DNA from: Lewinellaceae bacterium
GTDB taxonomy: Bacteria; Bacteroidota; Bacteroidia; Chitinophagales; Saprospiraceae
Direction of reading: 5' to 3'
DNA: 64,000 nt
Assembly (NCBI GenBank): GCA_020636095.1
Contig: JACJYN010000006.1
Location: 496,001 to 560,000, forward strand
Of this stretch, positions 18,001-25,891 are shown one piece after another. The translations under genes and the position numbers were made by a program. The notes beneath the pieces were generated by a model, which was given only the letters and a program-made list of their open reading frames with translations, was not told where the DNA came from and did not search any database. The number at the start of each line of letters is the position of its first letter. The first letter of the stretch is position 1.

Positions 18001-19351
18001 TACCGCCGGCAGCCTGCCTGCCCTCAACGAAGAACTTGCCTTCATCGGAATGGGAAATGGCGAAATTCTGGAATTCAGCTTCCTTACCCAGTCCGTCCGC
18101 CCTGCTACAGGGCTTCAATGGGGCCGTGCGGCGGCGGATGTTCTGGCCTTTAACCAGGCCGGCAGCCTACTGGCCATTGGCGGCTCAAACGGCGCGCTGC
18201 AGCTCTGGCGAAGGGTAGGAGACAGGTGGGAAAGCAAGGCGGCTCTTGCCGGACATAAAGCGGACATCACTGCCCTGGCCTTTTCCGGCGGCGGCCAATT
18301 CCTGATCTCCGCTGATGCCGGAGGGGCTGTACTGGCCACCGAAACGGAGGGTGGGCAGCCTTACCGGCGGCTCAAAGGGCTCCACGGCGCGCTCCAGAGC
18401 TTATCCTATCTGGATGGCGGGGATATCCTTTTCACGGCAGCCGCCGACAGCACGGTTTGCTCCTGGGCCTTCCCGTATCCTTTACCGAAGCAGGAGCAAC
18501 CGCTCAGCCTGTCCAGTATCGAACAATTGGTTTTCGCTCCGGATGGCCGGTATCTGGCGGCGGCCAGCGATTCGGACAGCATTTTTATCCTCAATACCAA
18601 AAACTGGGGCCTGCTGAGCCGTTACCTCTGGCCGGAAGGGCCCATTACCCATCTGCTCACCACTGCCGATGGGGCGTTGCTGGTTGGCGCTACGGCGCAG
18701 GGCGCGGCCATATTTGTGGAATTTCAGTCTGGAAAGGTGATCCATCGGATCGAACTTCCCGGCGGCAGCCCTGGCATCATTGCCTTGATGGGAGACCGGT
18801 TGGCTGCCGCCGATGCAACCGGGCGGATCAGCCTCTGGAACTGGCGGGAGGAAAAACTACTGAAAGAAATCCAGGACGATAACCTGCCCGATATCAGCGC
18901 CCTGGCTTTCACGGCTGATGGGAAGGCCCTGCTGGCGGCCACCCTGGATGGAAAGCTGAGCCTTCGCTCCCTTCCGGGGCTGGAGCAACAAGCGTTAACC
19001 TCTCCGGGGCAAGCCCTGGGCGGGCTGTCGGTGGGGGGCAATGGCGAGACGCTGGCCCTTACTGATAGCGATTCGGCCTACCTCTGGAATGGCCAGGATC
19101 AGGAGCAAAAACTTCTGCCTGCCAGGGTTGGCGCCATCTGGTTTCTGGATGGGCAGGCTTATCTCAGCCCCACCAGTAACTCCTGTGAGATGGGCTTGTA
19201 TTCGAGGGACGGTTTTCTGTTCCAACGCCTGTCCGGCACCTGCCAGCTGTATGCCATCGCCGCTCACCCGCAGGGACAGTGGTACGCCGGGGGAACCCTG
19301 GACGGGCGCCTGCTGCTGTGGCGTTCGGAGCGGTTGCCTTTTGACCGTTAA
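15095..19351 (+). CDS. CHAT protease - STAND NTPase - transmembrane - WD40 repeat protein
   Basis: 1418 residues. Residues about 1-210 form a CHAT (caspase-like) peptidase domain with the expected dyad, His78 in FHFSGH and Cys119 in FLNGC. Residues about 255-680 form a STAND P-loop NTPase: Walker A GQSGVGKS at 289-296, Walker B LIFLDQ with Asp421, then a helical region. One membrane helix is predicted at about 747-768 (WAAVIAIIIVAAVALFF) after a basic stretch. Residues about 820-1418 are WD40-type blades (FSPDGAHFAVAT, WDIQTKKLL, LAFSGGGQFLISAD). STAND proteins oligomerise on ligand sensing; CHAT-STAND pairings occur in bacterial cell-death and defence systems. The WD40 part would be the sensor and CHAT the effector. 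No partner genes adjoin. Its stop overlaps that of the convergent lipoprotein gene. Confidence 0.92.
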   Translation: MSKPVIVLAFANERERGNRYLRNLPRELNALKTILEKAEDSGLCEVEILPNATLPLLADTLRKPKYQGRIALFHFSGHANSLELLLEQEGGGAAAAHAAGLIPLLAGMEGLQLVFLNGCYSIQQANALKEKGVPAVIGTVQAVSDTLATELSIHFYEALADGLSIDKAWQWATREAVAARGEKEWGQYYELEQRGAAIEAVEGRFPWELLYRDPKGEAPGWNLPAAADNPLFGLPSLPEQYRPPNEPFHYLRRYTKEEAPVFFGRGNAIQQLYRQLTMPLGAPVVLLNGQSGVGKSSLLYAGLFPRLEEQHDLRYLRRDRTKGLLRQLMEALGVEGLPQEWPGEDKEIAKKKIQQDIQQLENTLSQLEGDARRQVEGLIQNYREKQGLAEQAQPPLGADLRRQWLSIEQASEKKGLLIFLDQVEEVFTRPNKELPNELESLLVQVQHIFGDLGQRPRGKLLLSYRKEYHSDFLKIFNRYRILREEFFLDKLDKKGIMEVVNGLTTSEQLRQKYNLEVEPGLPLEIANNLIADPDSPISPVLQIILTKMWQLQEGQSPRVFKSENYHLLQEQGILLSDFFQQQMKQIEQWEKTAGRAVASSGLALDILNFHTTRLGTAESRDLQQLHILYQHQSDILDELIHRFQDTYLLAGMEGRKTALAHDTLAPIVQKEMRDSDKPGQRALRILETKVIDFIRDPEEAIIEEDDLALVEQGAEGMRVWLPMEIELIEKSRHRREELEAERRRNRIFRWAAVIAIIIVAAVALFFWRSTEQRRRQLAIENEYNQGRLLAEEDPSAGLPLILNAYRQAPEATEKLEAAYRIYEQNVLSQLLLKTGHHLNAAAFSPDGAHFAVATGAGNPVYLYATNEQEQIDSFVAPNSPCYALAFGPDGSLFIGSEDRKAYRWDWESGEHDTFTLQPGADGASVRALAVSTQGQWLLTLHAGGAVRLWDIQTKKLLQELALPGPAKSITAGSLPALNEELAFIGMGNGEILEFSFLTQSVRPATGLQWGRAAADVLAFNQAGSLLAIGGSNGALQLWRRVGDRWESKAALAGHKADITALAFSGGGQFLISADAGGAVLATETEGGQPYRRLKGLHGALQSLSYLDGGDILFTAAADSTVCSWAFPYPLPKQEQPLSLSSIEQLVFAPDGRYLAAASDSDSIFILNTKNWGLLSRYLWPEGPITHLLTTADGALLVGATAQGAAIFVEFQSGKVIHRIELPGGSPGIIALMGDRLAAADATGRISLWNWREEKLLKEIQDDNLPDISALAFTADGKALLAATLDGKLSLRSLPGLEQQALTSPGQALGGLSVGGNGETLALTDSDSAYLWNGQDQEQKLLPARVGAIWFLDGQAYLSPTSNSCEMGLYSRDGFLFQRLSGTCQLYAIAAHPQGQWYAGGTLDGRLLLWRSERLPFDR

Positions 19352-20622
19352 TTCGTACTTAAAATAAAATACTTAACTGCCTGGCCTCCTGGAAAACCGT
19401 CGTAATCGCCGTCCAACTGTATGCCATTTGTACTTTGGACCCGGTCCAATATGACCACTTTGAAAACGACCACCGGGAGGCCATTGGGATCATCAATGGT
19501 TCCACAAATGTTAAGTGGTTCCTCGCTAATCATTTCAAGCCTCGCGTCCGTGTCAGAATTCATTACCCAGAAGAAGTCGTAAAGGCCTGAAGAAATGAGG
19601 CTGTTATCCTGGCAATATACCCTTAAGTCTTCGCCGGCAATGAGATTGTTAGGGCCTACGGGAAGAGAGAAGGAGAAATCCAGCATCACGATATTGGTGT
19701 CGGTTGGCCAGCTCAGATAGGTCGTATCGTTGCCGGGCAGTTTGAGCTGTAGTAACGGGCCGGTATCTGTTATGATGGTATAGTCCTTAATGAAATTGCC
19801 CCCCGGATTGCCATCCCCGTCTCCGTCCAGCTGAATGCCGAGCAGGCTGCGGAACGATTCCTCGATGATCACTCTGAAATTACAGGCCTGCCCACTGGGG
19901 CAATATTCGGTTGGATAGTAAATGATGAGGTCCATGGATTGGATTCCGTTATTCCCCCCCCATTCCAGGGTGAATGGGACCGGTTCGTTATTGTTAAGGT
20001 TAATGATCTTGATGTTGTCATCCCCCGTATTCCATTGGAGCGTGAGGGGGTCCGCTTCCACAGTGAAATCGACTTCAAAAGACAGCGTGTTGCTTGTGCT
20101 GCTAGAGATGAATAGGGTGTCTTCTCCGGGGAAGATAGACAGGCCGAAGTAGGGAAACTGGCAGTCGGCAACGGATACCTCCTGAATGAAATCGCCTCCC
20201 GGTTGGCCATCCCGGTCGCCGTCCAGGAGTTCGTCATCTGTACTGCGGATACTGGCATCCGGCGAGCTCGCCAGCCGGATCACCGGTTTACAATCTTCGG
20301 CGCTCAGGCAGTAGAAGTATCCGCAAGGCACGAAAATCCAGTTGCTATCCACATCCAGGGAGCCGGAAAAGAAAATATCCTCCCCTTCCAGGAAGAAGGT
20401 CACGCTATCAATGACAAACTCAGGGTTGACGTTCCGGTTGAAGAGCACCTGAATGCCCTCTCTCGGGCTGTCACCCAATAAAACCGAGGTGTAACGGACA
20501 TCGGTAACGACGAATACATCGGGCACTACGAGTTCTTCTGTGTTCACCAGCGGATGGTCTTCGTCACAATTGCAGGCGGCGAGCAAGAGGGTAATCGGGA
20601 TAAGGATCAGAATATTTCTCAT
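19348..20622 (-). CDS. Lipoprotein with three Ig-like (Big_5-type) repeats
   Basis: 424 residues from the ATG at 20622, chosen over an upstream in-frame start at 20754 because it gives a clear lipoprotein signal, MRNILILIPITLLLAAC, with Cys as the lipidated residue. Three repeats each end in a similar Asp/Gly motif: LDGDRDGQPGGDF, LDGDGDGNPGGNF and LDGDYDGFPGG, probably metal-binding turns, as seen at the end of bacterial Ig-like SbsA-type domains. The protein is likely anchored in the outer membrane. It lies 62 nt downstream of the PKD/barrel gene in the same orientation, so an operon is likely. Its stop overlaps the stop of the CHAT-STAND gene (TTAA shared). Molecular function unknown. Confidence 0.75.
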   Translation of the reverse strand: MRNILILIPITLLLAACNCDEDHPLVNTEELVVPDVFVVTDVRYTSVLLGDSPREGIQVLFNRNVNPEFVIDSVTFFLEGEDIFFSGSLDVDSNWIFVPCGYFYCLSAEDCKPVIRLASSPDASIRSTDDELLDGDRDGQPGGDFIQEVSVADCQFPYFGLSIFPGEDTLFISSSTSNTLSFEVDFTVEADPLTLQWNTGDDNIKIINLNNNEPVPFTLEWGGNNGIQSMDLIIYYPTEYCPSGQACNFRVIIEESFRSLLGIQLDGDGDGNPGGNFIKDYTIITDTGPLLQLKLPGNDTTYLSWPTDTNIVMLDFSFSLPVGPNNLIAGEDLRVYCQDNSLISSGLYDFFWVMNSDTDARLEMISEEPLNICGTIDDPNGLPVVVFKVVILDRVQSTNGIQLDGDYDGFPGGQAVKYFILSTN

Positions 20623-20684
20623 GTTGACTGGATACTTAGGTGTAATAGATATAATATGAACAAAAAGGCAATTCCTGGCCAGGT

Positions 20685-22700
20685 TTACAACTTTCCTCCC
20701 ACGGGGAACAACCGGACCCTCAGGTAGGCCTGCCAGTTGAAGAGGCTGGCGCATTCCCGATGGTAAAAGGTGGGGAAGAAGCGGATTTCCTGATTGAGCC
20801 CCAGGGTGAAAATATCCAGGATACCCCCTTCTACGCCGAACTGCCAGGTGAGGCCCACGGAGTTGCGCAGGTCCGACTCCGAGTTGAATATCGAAAGTGG
20901 CTCTTTGGATTGGAGCAGCCCAAACCGGGATTTCCCCGACTCCTGGAGGATCATAAAATCATCTCCTGGATTATTGATGCTGGACTGTACTTCCACTTTT
21001 CCGGAGGCCGGAACCGAAATGCCGGCGCCGGCGTAGCCCCGCAGCCAGCCATTGAGTTGATAGCCGCCCCAGGCTCTGGCTTCCAGGTAATTGAGGCGGG
21101 CGTGTTCGACGGTTACCAGCTGGGAGCCGGCCGGCAGGGTTCCCGGATTCTCGATCGGGCTGGCCACCTCACGGGTAAAACGGAAGTCGGAAAAACCCAG
21201 TTCGACCCCGTAAGCCAGCCCGGTGGTGATGGGGGCGTCCTGAACGCCGAAAGCCAGGTTGATGCGCCCACCCAGGCCGGAAGCGTCACTTTCGAAGCCT
21301 TTAACGCTGGGGCCTATGGAAAAACCGGGGCGGAAATAGGCGGCCCGGTGGCGCCACTGCGTTTTGGCGTTGCGGGTTTCCACCGGATCTACGGCGTCAA
21401 AAACGATAAAGGCCCGCACCCGGTTGGCGCCCACCTTCTGATCGGTAGTCTCGATGTTAAATTCCACAAACCCCTTTGTGGACTTCTTACTTTGAAAAAA
21501 GCCCTTGGATTTTGTCCCCTCCAGGCCGGCATTGCGCAGCGTGATGCGCACGGTATCCTTGTAAAGCCCAGTGGCCGGGCTTATCTCGATGCAGGAGAGG
21601 TCTTTGCCCCGGTAGCCATAAGGACAGGTTGGCAGCGCGGGATCCATTTTTCCCAACCGGACCGTTTCCAGGTTGAGGCTTTTGTCGATGGGCACGTTGA
21701 CCGTTACGTCCCGGACCCGGCCTTCTTCCTTATTCTGAAACTCTACGCGGTACTGCAGTTCCTTGGAATAGCCTTTTCGGTAATGCGAAATGCGGGGCTG
21801 TACCCGGATGCGGTTGGGGTCATACACTGCCAGGATTTGCATTTTGTGCTGGGCGGAGTAGGCTTCCGGGCTGAAGTTGCCGGAATCAGGCGCCCAGAGC
21901 ATGGCCACGGTCAGCTCGCGGTTTTTATCCTGCTGAGTTTTGAGGTGCTTGCTGGCAAACAGCGAAAGGAACAGCCGCCGTTGTTCTCCGGGCCCCATAT
22001 TTTCGATGCGGTAGGCGAGTTTGCCCTTGTACTGGTTGGCCAGTTCCAGAGCAGCCGTTTGCCGTTCTCCTTTCAGTTGGCTGGTAATGAGGGGCATGAC
22101 CTCATTTTCGGGAAGCGCTTCTTCCTGATAGTGCGTTCGTTCGCCGGTCAGCTCAAAAGCATTGTAGAGTAGGCTGAGGCTGATCTCCTTCTTTTTATTA
22201 AAAAATACGAAGAGGTAGCCGCCTTGTTTGCCGGAAAACCCGGTAGGCGCTTCGTAATGGGTGACCAGTTGAAAAGCCTGTTCAGGAACGATGTAGTCGG
22301 ATGAGTTGCTTTCCAGCAAGGCTTTTTTACCCCCCAGGTCGTAAAGGGGCGTACGCCTGGCCTTTCCCGGGGCTTCGATTCGCTCCCGGAGGCTTACCGG
22401 GTCGTTGGTGGCGTAAAAGGGGGTGAGGTGCAGGCGCACCTGATAGCTACCTTTGTTTGCATACCGGTGTTCGGGTTCTTCTTCGAAGGAGTAGTGGCCG
22501 TCGCCGAATTCCCAGAGGTAAATTCCCCAGGACGGTTTCTCTTTAGCTTCCGGCCAGCCGTTGAGCGGAGGGGCCTGCTTCAGCCGGAACTGCCCCGACG
22601 AGGCGTCATAGTCCAGCCAGTCAGGAGAGGAGGGTTGGGCAACAAGAAAAGAGGCAGATAGCAATAGTGCTAAAACCGGAAATAACTGGTTTTTTTCCAT
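20685..22700 (-). CDS. PKD-domain envelope protein with C-terminal beta-barrel-like region
   Basis: 671 residues with signal peptide MEKNQLFPVLALLLSASFLVAQ. Residues about 55-95 match a PKD domain (WEFGDGHYSFEEEPEHRY, then GSYQVRLHL). The middle resembles DUF11-like beta domains (VEFQNKEEGRVRDVTVNVP). From about residue 455 alternating hydrophobic beta strands rich in Gly and aromatics (FRPGFSIGPSVKGF, GRINLAFGV, VGLTWQFGVEGG) and the ending YLRVRLFPVGGKL suggest an outer-membrane barrel or porin-like domain. It is followed after 62 nt by a lipoprotein gene, so the two may form an outer-membrane complex; that is inference from the arrangement. Confidence 0.75.
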   Translation of the reverse strand: MEKNQLFPVLALLLSASFLVAQPSSPDWLDYDASSGQFRLKQAPPLNGWPEAKEKPSWGIYLWEFGDGHYSFEEEPEHRYANKGSYQVRLHLTPFYATNDPVSLRERIEAPGKARRTPLYDLGGKKALLESNSSDYIVPEQAFQLVTHYEAPTGFSGKQGGYLFVFFNKKKEISLSLLYNAFELTGERTHYQEEALPENEVMPLITSQLKGERQTAALELANQYKGKLAYRIENMGPGEQRRLFLSLFASKHLKTQQDKNRELTVAMLWAPDSGNFSPEAYSAQHKMQILAVYDPNRIRVQPRISHYRKGYSKELQYRVEFQNKEEGRVRDVTVNVPIDKSLNLETVRLGKMDPALPTCPYGYRGKDLSCIEISPATGLYKDTVRITLRNAGLEGTKSKGFFQSKKSTKGFVEFNIETTDQKVGANRVRAFIVFDAVDPVETRNAKTQWRHRAAYFRPGFSIGPSVKGFESDASGLGGRINLAFGVQDAPITTGLAYGVELGFSDFRFTREVASPIENPGTLPAGSQLVTVEHARLNYLEARAWGGYQLNGWLRGYAGAGISVPASGKVEVQSSINNPGDDFMILQESGKSRFGLLQSKEPLSIFNSESDLRNSVGLTWQFGVEGGILDIFTLGLNQEIRFFPTFYHRECASLFNWQAYLRVRLFPVGGKL

Positions 22701-22871
22701 GAGGAGGGGGTTGGGTTTCAGGAATTAGGTTTTAATGTATCAATTTAGTTAAAATATTTACAGGAAACCACTATTTCATCACTCCTTTTATCTCTCTTTT
22801 TAAGTGTTCGTTACCATTTCATGGACAATCTGCTGGCGCGTACCGTAGTTGAAACACCTGTTTAGGTAGGA

Positions 22872-22945
22872 CGGTATTGCGGAGGCCTCATGCAGGCCCA
22901 TTGTTGGCCCAGCCCGGCCTCCGAAAGGGCCTGGCCGCAATACCG
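22872..22945. repeat. Compound palindrome (REP-like)
   Basis: An 11-bp perfect inverted repeat, CGGTATTGCGG at 22872-22882 and its complement at 22935-22945, contains further nested GGAGGCC/GGCCTCC and GGCC palindromes. It has no coding potential. It lies in the 780-bp gap between the PKD gene and the MFS gene, which otherwise holds two MITE-like elements and a terminator. Confidence 0.5.
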
Positions 22946-23010
22946 GCCGGCCGGCGGTAAGCAGGCAGGAAAACCATAAAACCTGGTAGTTATTCTTCGC
23001 CGGGCCCTAA

Positions 23011-23187
23011 TTCTACTTTGTCACTTTAAAATATCTTTCATATGAAGGGCTCGAAACGATTGGACTGCCAAAGCGAATGGCCCCCGGATATACCCCTCTG
23101 GAGAGCCTGCTCCGAAGCATTTCGGAGGGTCGGCCGCAGGGAGGGGGAGGATAATCGTGTCGATTTCCTTAAAGTAACAAAGTAGAA
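23011..23187. mobile_element. MITE-like element, family F (177 bp)
   Basis: Terminal inverted repeats of 19 bp with one mismatch: TTCTACTTTGTCACTTTAA at 23011-23029 and the complement of TTCTACTTTGTTACTTTAA at 23169-23187. A weaker match (CGGGCCCT versus CGGCCCTT) extends outward on both sides. Short open frames inside are not credible genes. No second copy is seen in this window, so the call rests on the inverted repeats alone. Confidence 0.5.
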
Positions 23188-23224
23188 CCAAGGGCCGTTT
23201 GCCACCGTCCGTATCCAGGGGTAA

Positions 23225-23251
23225 CAAAAAAGGCCGGGCATTTGCCCGGCC
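23225..23251 (-). terminator. Rho-independent terminator, leftward
   Basis: A 9-bp GC-rich stem, GGCCGGGCA at 23232-23240 and TGCCCGGCC at 23243-23251, is followed on the minus strand by TTTTTT (plus-strand AAAAAA at 23226-23231). It is placed to end transcripts from the MFS gene, about 230 bp downstream of its stop, with a MITE of the GTAACTATTCAGCA family inserted between. Confidence 0.6.
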
Positions 23252-23297
23252 TCCATGTTTATGGGAATATAATGAGTAATAAATAGTTACAAAAAAT

Positions 23298-23458
23298 GTA
23301 ACTATTCAGCAATTCGCAGTTCGCTATTCACAGTTCGCAAGAACCTGCCCAAAACTGGGCTTAAAGCAAAGAACTGGTTCATCAAGCCTGGATTCCTGCT
23401 TTTAAGGGCATTGCAGAGCGAATAGCAAACTGCTAAAAGCGAACTGCTGAATAGTCAC
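23298..23458. mobile_element. MITE family D, divergent copy (161 bp) with 8-bp target duplication
   Basis: Ends GTAACTATTCAGCA (23298-23311) and TGCTGAATAGTCAC (23445-23458) form inverted repeats with one mismatch. It is flanked by a perfect 8-bp direct repeat CAAAAAAT at 23290-23297 and 23459-23466. The ends match those of the two 152-bp copies at 36.5 and 37.8 kb but the interior is different, so it is a separate subfamily probably moved by the same transposase. It sits between the MFS stop and its likely terminator. Confidence 0.75.
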
Positions 23459-23480
23459 CAAAAAATAACAATAACTCACC

Positions 23481-24659
23481 TTAAATCCGCACCCGCCTGG
23501 CCACCAGCGCCGATACCAGCGCCAGGGCGGCCACTACGCCCAGGCCGAAGCCCAGCCCAAAGTGCTCGGCAATGCCGCCGATCAGCGGCGGGCCGATGAG
23601 GAAACCTACCACGCCGGAACTGGCCACTGCGGCAATGCCGGTACCGGGCGCCACGCCTGGCGTCTTGGCAGCAGCGCTGAACAGCAGGGGCACCACTGAA
23701 GAAAAGCCCAGCCCTACCAGGGTGAAGCCGATCACGGCGGTCACGGGGTAGGGGATCAGGATGGCCAGCGCCAGGCCGCCGGCGCCCAGCAGGCTGCCGA
23801 TGATCACCAACCGGGCGGCGCCCAGCCGTACCTTGATACCATCCCCGGCAAAGCGGCCCATCGCCATGGCCATGGAAAAGCCGGCATAGCCCAGGCTGGC
23901 CACAAAGGGGTTGGCCTCCAGAATATTGCGCAGATAGATGGCGCTCCAGTCGGCTATGGCGCCTTCGCCGATCATGATGCAAAAACCAATGAAGACCAGC
24001 CCCAGCAAGGCTTTCGGAGGCAATGCGAAGGAGGAGCCCTCCGAATTGCTGTTGGGCAAATTTAAAATAATGGGCCGCAGCAGAAACTGCAAGCCGACCA
24101 TGATCAGGGCTACGGTTATGAGGTGGCCCTGCAAGGGGACGTCGGCGGCTGCGATCAGGCCGGCGCTGCCGGCGCCGATCATGGCGCCGAGGCTGAACAT
24201 ACCGTGGCAGATCGACATGATGGTGATGCGGTACTGCTGCTCGATGGCTGCCGCCGCCGCATTCATAGATATGTTCATAAAACTATTGGCCAGGCCCACC
24301 AAAAAGAGCCCCCCCATGAGGGCCCACTGGCTTTGCGCGAATGCCGGAATGGGCAGGCAGGCGCAAAATAAAAGGGTAGACAAGATCATCGCCCGTCCGG
24401 TGTGGAGGCGCTTCATCAGCCAGCCCGCAAAGGGCGTCAGCGTCAGGGCGCCCAGCGGCAGGCCCAGCAGAGCCAGCCCCAACTGGCCCTCGGAAAGGGC
24501 CAGGGCCGCCTGTACTTCCGGAAGCCGGGCCAGCCAGCTGCCGAAAAGGATACTCAAAGTCATAAAAGTGAGCCCTACGGAAAGGCTCGGTAAGTGCAGT
24601 GCAAAAGCTTTCAGTGTTCTGATCATAAGCAATTGGGTGACTATTTTAGTTACGTTCAA
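23481..24659 (-). CDS. Major facilitator superfamily transporter
   Basis: 392 residues with about 12 hydrophobic segments and long glycine/alanine-rich helices, typical of MFS permeases of the YbjJ-like type. The cytoplasmic loop between helices 2 and 3 carries GWLMKRLHTGRAMIL, resembling the MFS signature GxLxDRxGRR. A second in-frame ATG at 24626 (MIRTLKAF) is an equally plausible start because the upstream 11 residues add little. Substrate cannot be told; sugars, amino acids or drugs are possible. The gene is divergent from the AraC-type regulator at 24925 with a shared 265-bp intergenic region, so the regulator may control it (inference). Confidence 0.85.
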   Translation of the reverse strand: MNVTKIVTQLLMIRTLKAFALHLPSLSVGLTFMTLSILFGSWLARLPEVQAALALSEGQLGLALLGLPLGALTLTPFAGWLMKRLHTGRAMILSTLLFCACLPIPAFAQSQWALMGGLFLVGLANSFMNISMNAAAAAIEQQYRITIMSICHGMFSLGAMIGAGSAGLIAAADVPLQGHLITVALIMVGLQFLLRPIILNLPNSNSEGSSFALPPKALLGLVFIGFCIMIGEGAIADWSAIYLRNILEANPFVASLGYAGFSMAMAMGRFAGDGIKVRLGAARLVIIGSLLGAGGLALAILIPYPVTAVIGFTLVGLGFSSVVPLLFSAAAKTPGVAPGTGIAAVASSGVVGFLIGPPLIGGIAEHFGLGFGLGVVAALALVSALVARRVRI

Positions 24660-24760
24660 CTGGAATTATCGTCAAATACAGAGTCATAAAAAAAGTGGCG
24701 CTCCTTTTTTATGAAGCCCACTATCATAAATGGTAATGTATGAAACGCTCAATTTGAGAT

Positions 24761-24769
24761 GCAAAGGTA
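24761..24769 (-). promoter_or_regulatory. Bacteroidota-type -7 promoter box for the MFS gene
   Basis: On the minus strand the sequence reads TACCTTTGC, matching the TAnnTTTG box recognised by the primary sigma factor of Bacteroidota. A good TTG at -33 is not obvious. It lies about 100 bp upstream of the MFS start in the divergent region shared with the AraC regulator. Confidence 0.45.
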
Positions 24770-24924
24770 CGGGGGAATGGAAAGCGAGTCTTCCTGAATC
24801 TTTGCTGATAGTGATACTCCATTAACAAGGAATGAGAACAGATTAATTCAGTGTTAAATTATGCAAACTTTTAACTTAGTGTAAAAACAACAAGAACCCT
24901 TTTCGCGTTTTCCTTGTTTGGGAT

Positions 24925-25803
24925 ATGACCAGAATAAGTATGAAAGCAATTTTGGAAAAGATCGAGCCGGTCTTTGGTAGCTCATTCACCATCCGGCGAT
25001 TTGATGATATGGAAGAGTGCAACCGGCCGCACTGGCACTTTCACCCGGAATACGAGATTGTATACATCTCCAACGGCCGTGGTAAGCGCCACATTGGCGA
25101 TCATATTTCTTTCTTTGAAGATGGCGACCTGATCTTCCTGGGCCCCAACCTTCCGCACTTTGGCTTTACGGAGGAGCTTTTTGAAGAGCACGTTGAGATC
25201 GTCGTGCAGATGAAGGAAGATTTTCTCGGCCAGGGTTTTTTAAGCAAGCCGGAGATGGAGGCCATCAAGCGGCTCTTTGAGCTTTCCCGGCAGGGTATCT
25301 CCTTCCAGGGAGCGATCAAAGAGGAGGTTGGCAACCGCCTGCAGAACATGATGAGGCTCGGAAGTTTTGACCGCTTGCTGGAGTTATTGTCCATCCTGCA
25401 CCTGATGGCCCGTTCGGACGAACACAAAATGCTCAATGCCAGTGGTTTTGCCCTGGAAGTGAATGCCCAGGACCAGAAGCGCATCGAAGCGGTTTACGAT
25501 TATGTGGAAAATAACTTTCAGGAGGATGTCAACCTGGATGAGGCCGCTTCCCGGGTCAATATGACGGTGCCTGCTTTTTGCCGTTACTTTAAAAAGTTAA
25601 CCCGAAAGACGTTCAGCCAGTTTGTCAATGAATTTCGCATTGCCCATGCCTGCCGCCTGCTGGGAGACGAAAACCTGACCATTGCCGCCGTGAGTTTTGA
25701 CAGTGGTTTTAACAACCTTTCCCACTTCAACCGGCAGTTTAAGAGCATTACCGGGCTGAGCCCGAGAGACTACCGGAAGAGCCTCAAAAAGGTAGTCTCC
25801 TAG
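24925..25803 (+). CDS. AraC-family transcriptional regulator with N-terminal cupin
   Basis: 292 residues. Residues about 25-95 form a cupin-type ligand-binding domain with HWHFHPEYEIVYI (metal or sugar-binding-like His/Glu pattern) and GDLIFLGPNLPHFGF. Residues about 185-290 hold the AraC double helix-turn-helix: VNLDEAASRVNMTVPAFCRYFKK and LTIAAVSFDSGFNNLSHFNR, ending GLSPRDYRK. Regulators with this plan often respond to sugars and control adjacent transport genes. It is divergent from the MFS gene. An internal ATG at 24940 (MKAILEKIEP) is an alternative start. Cytoplasmic DNA-binding protein. Confidence 0.9.
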   Translation: MTRISMKAILEKIEPVFGSSFTIRRFDDMEECNRPHWHFHPEYEIVYISNGRGKRHIGDHISFFEDGDLIFLGPNLPHFGFTEELFEEHVEIVVQMKEDFLGQGFLSKPEMEAIKRLFELSRQGISFQGAIKEEVGNRLQNMMRLGSFDRLLELLSILHLMARSDEHKMLNASGFALEVNAQDQKRIEAVYDYVENNFQEDVNLDEAASRVNMTVPAFCRYFKKLTRKTFSQFVNEFRIAHACRLLGDENLTIAAVSFDSGFNNLSHFNRQFKSITGLSPRDYRKSLKKVVS

Positions 25804-25856
25804 TTCCAACCGGGAAAGTTTAATCCTGAAAGTTTAAAATTTCCCCTATTGGGCCC

Positions 25857-25865
25857 TACTTTTGC
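25857..25865 (+). promoter_or_regulatory. Bacteroidota-type -7 promoter box
   Basis: TACTTTTGC fits the TAnnTTTG consensus exactly and lies 27 nt before the ATG at 25892, giving a short leader. It is the likely promoter of the small lipoprotein gene. Confidence 0.55.
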
Positions 25866-25891
25866 CAATATTGTTGGTAAAATCATTTTCC

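Noticed and set aside
20760..22172. Open frame of 470 codons on the plus strand
   Set aside because: Antisense to the PKD/barrel protein, no signal or domain, shadow composition.
23021..23256. Short minus-strand frames of 68-72 codons
   Set aside because: They lie within an inverted-repeat element and a terminator, with no homology I recognise.
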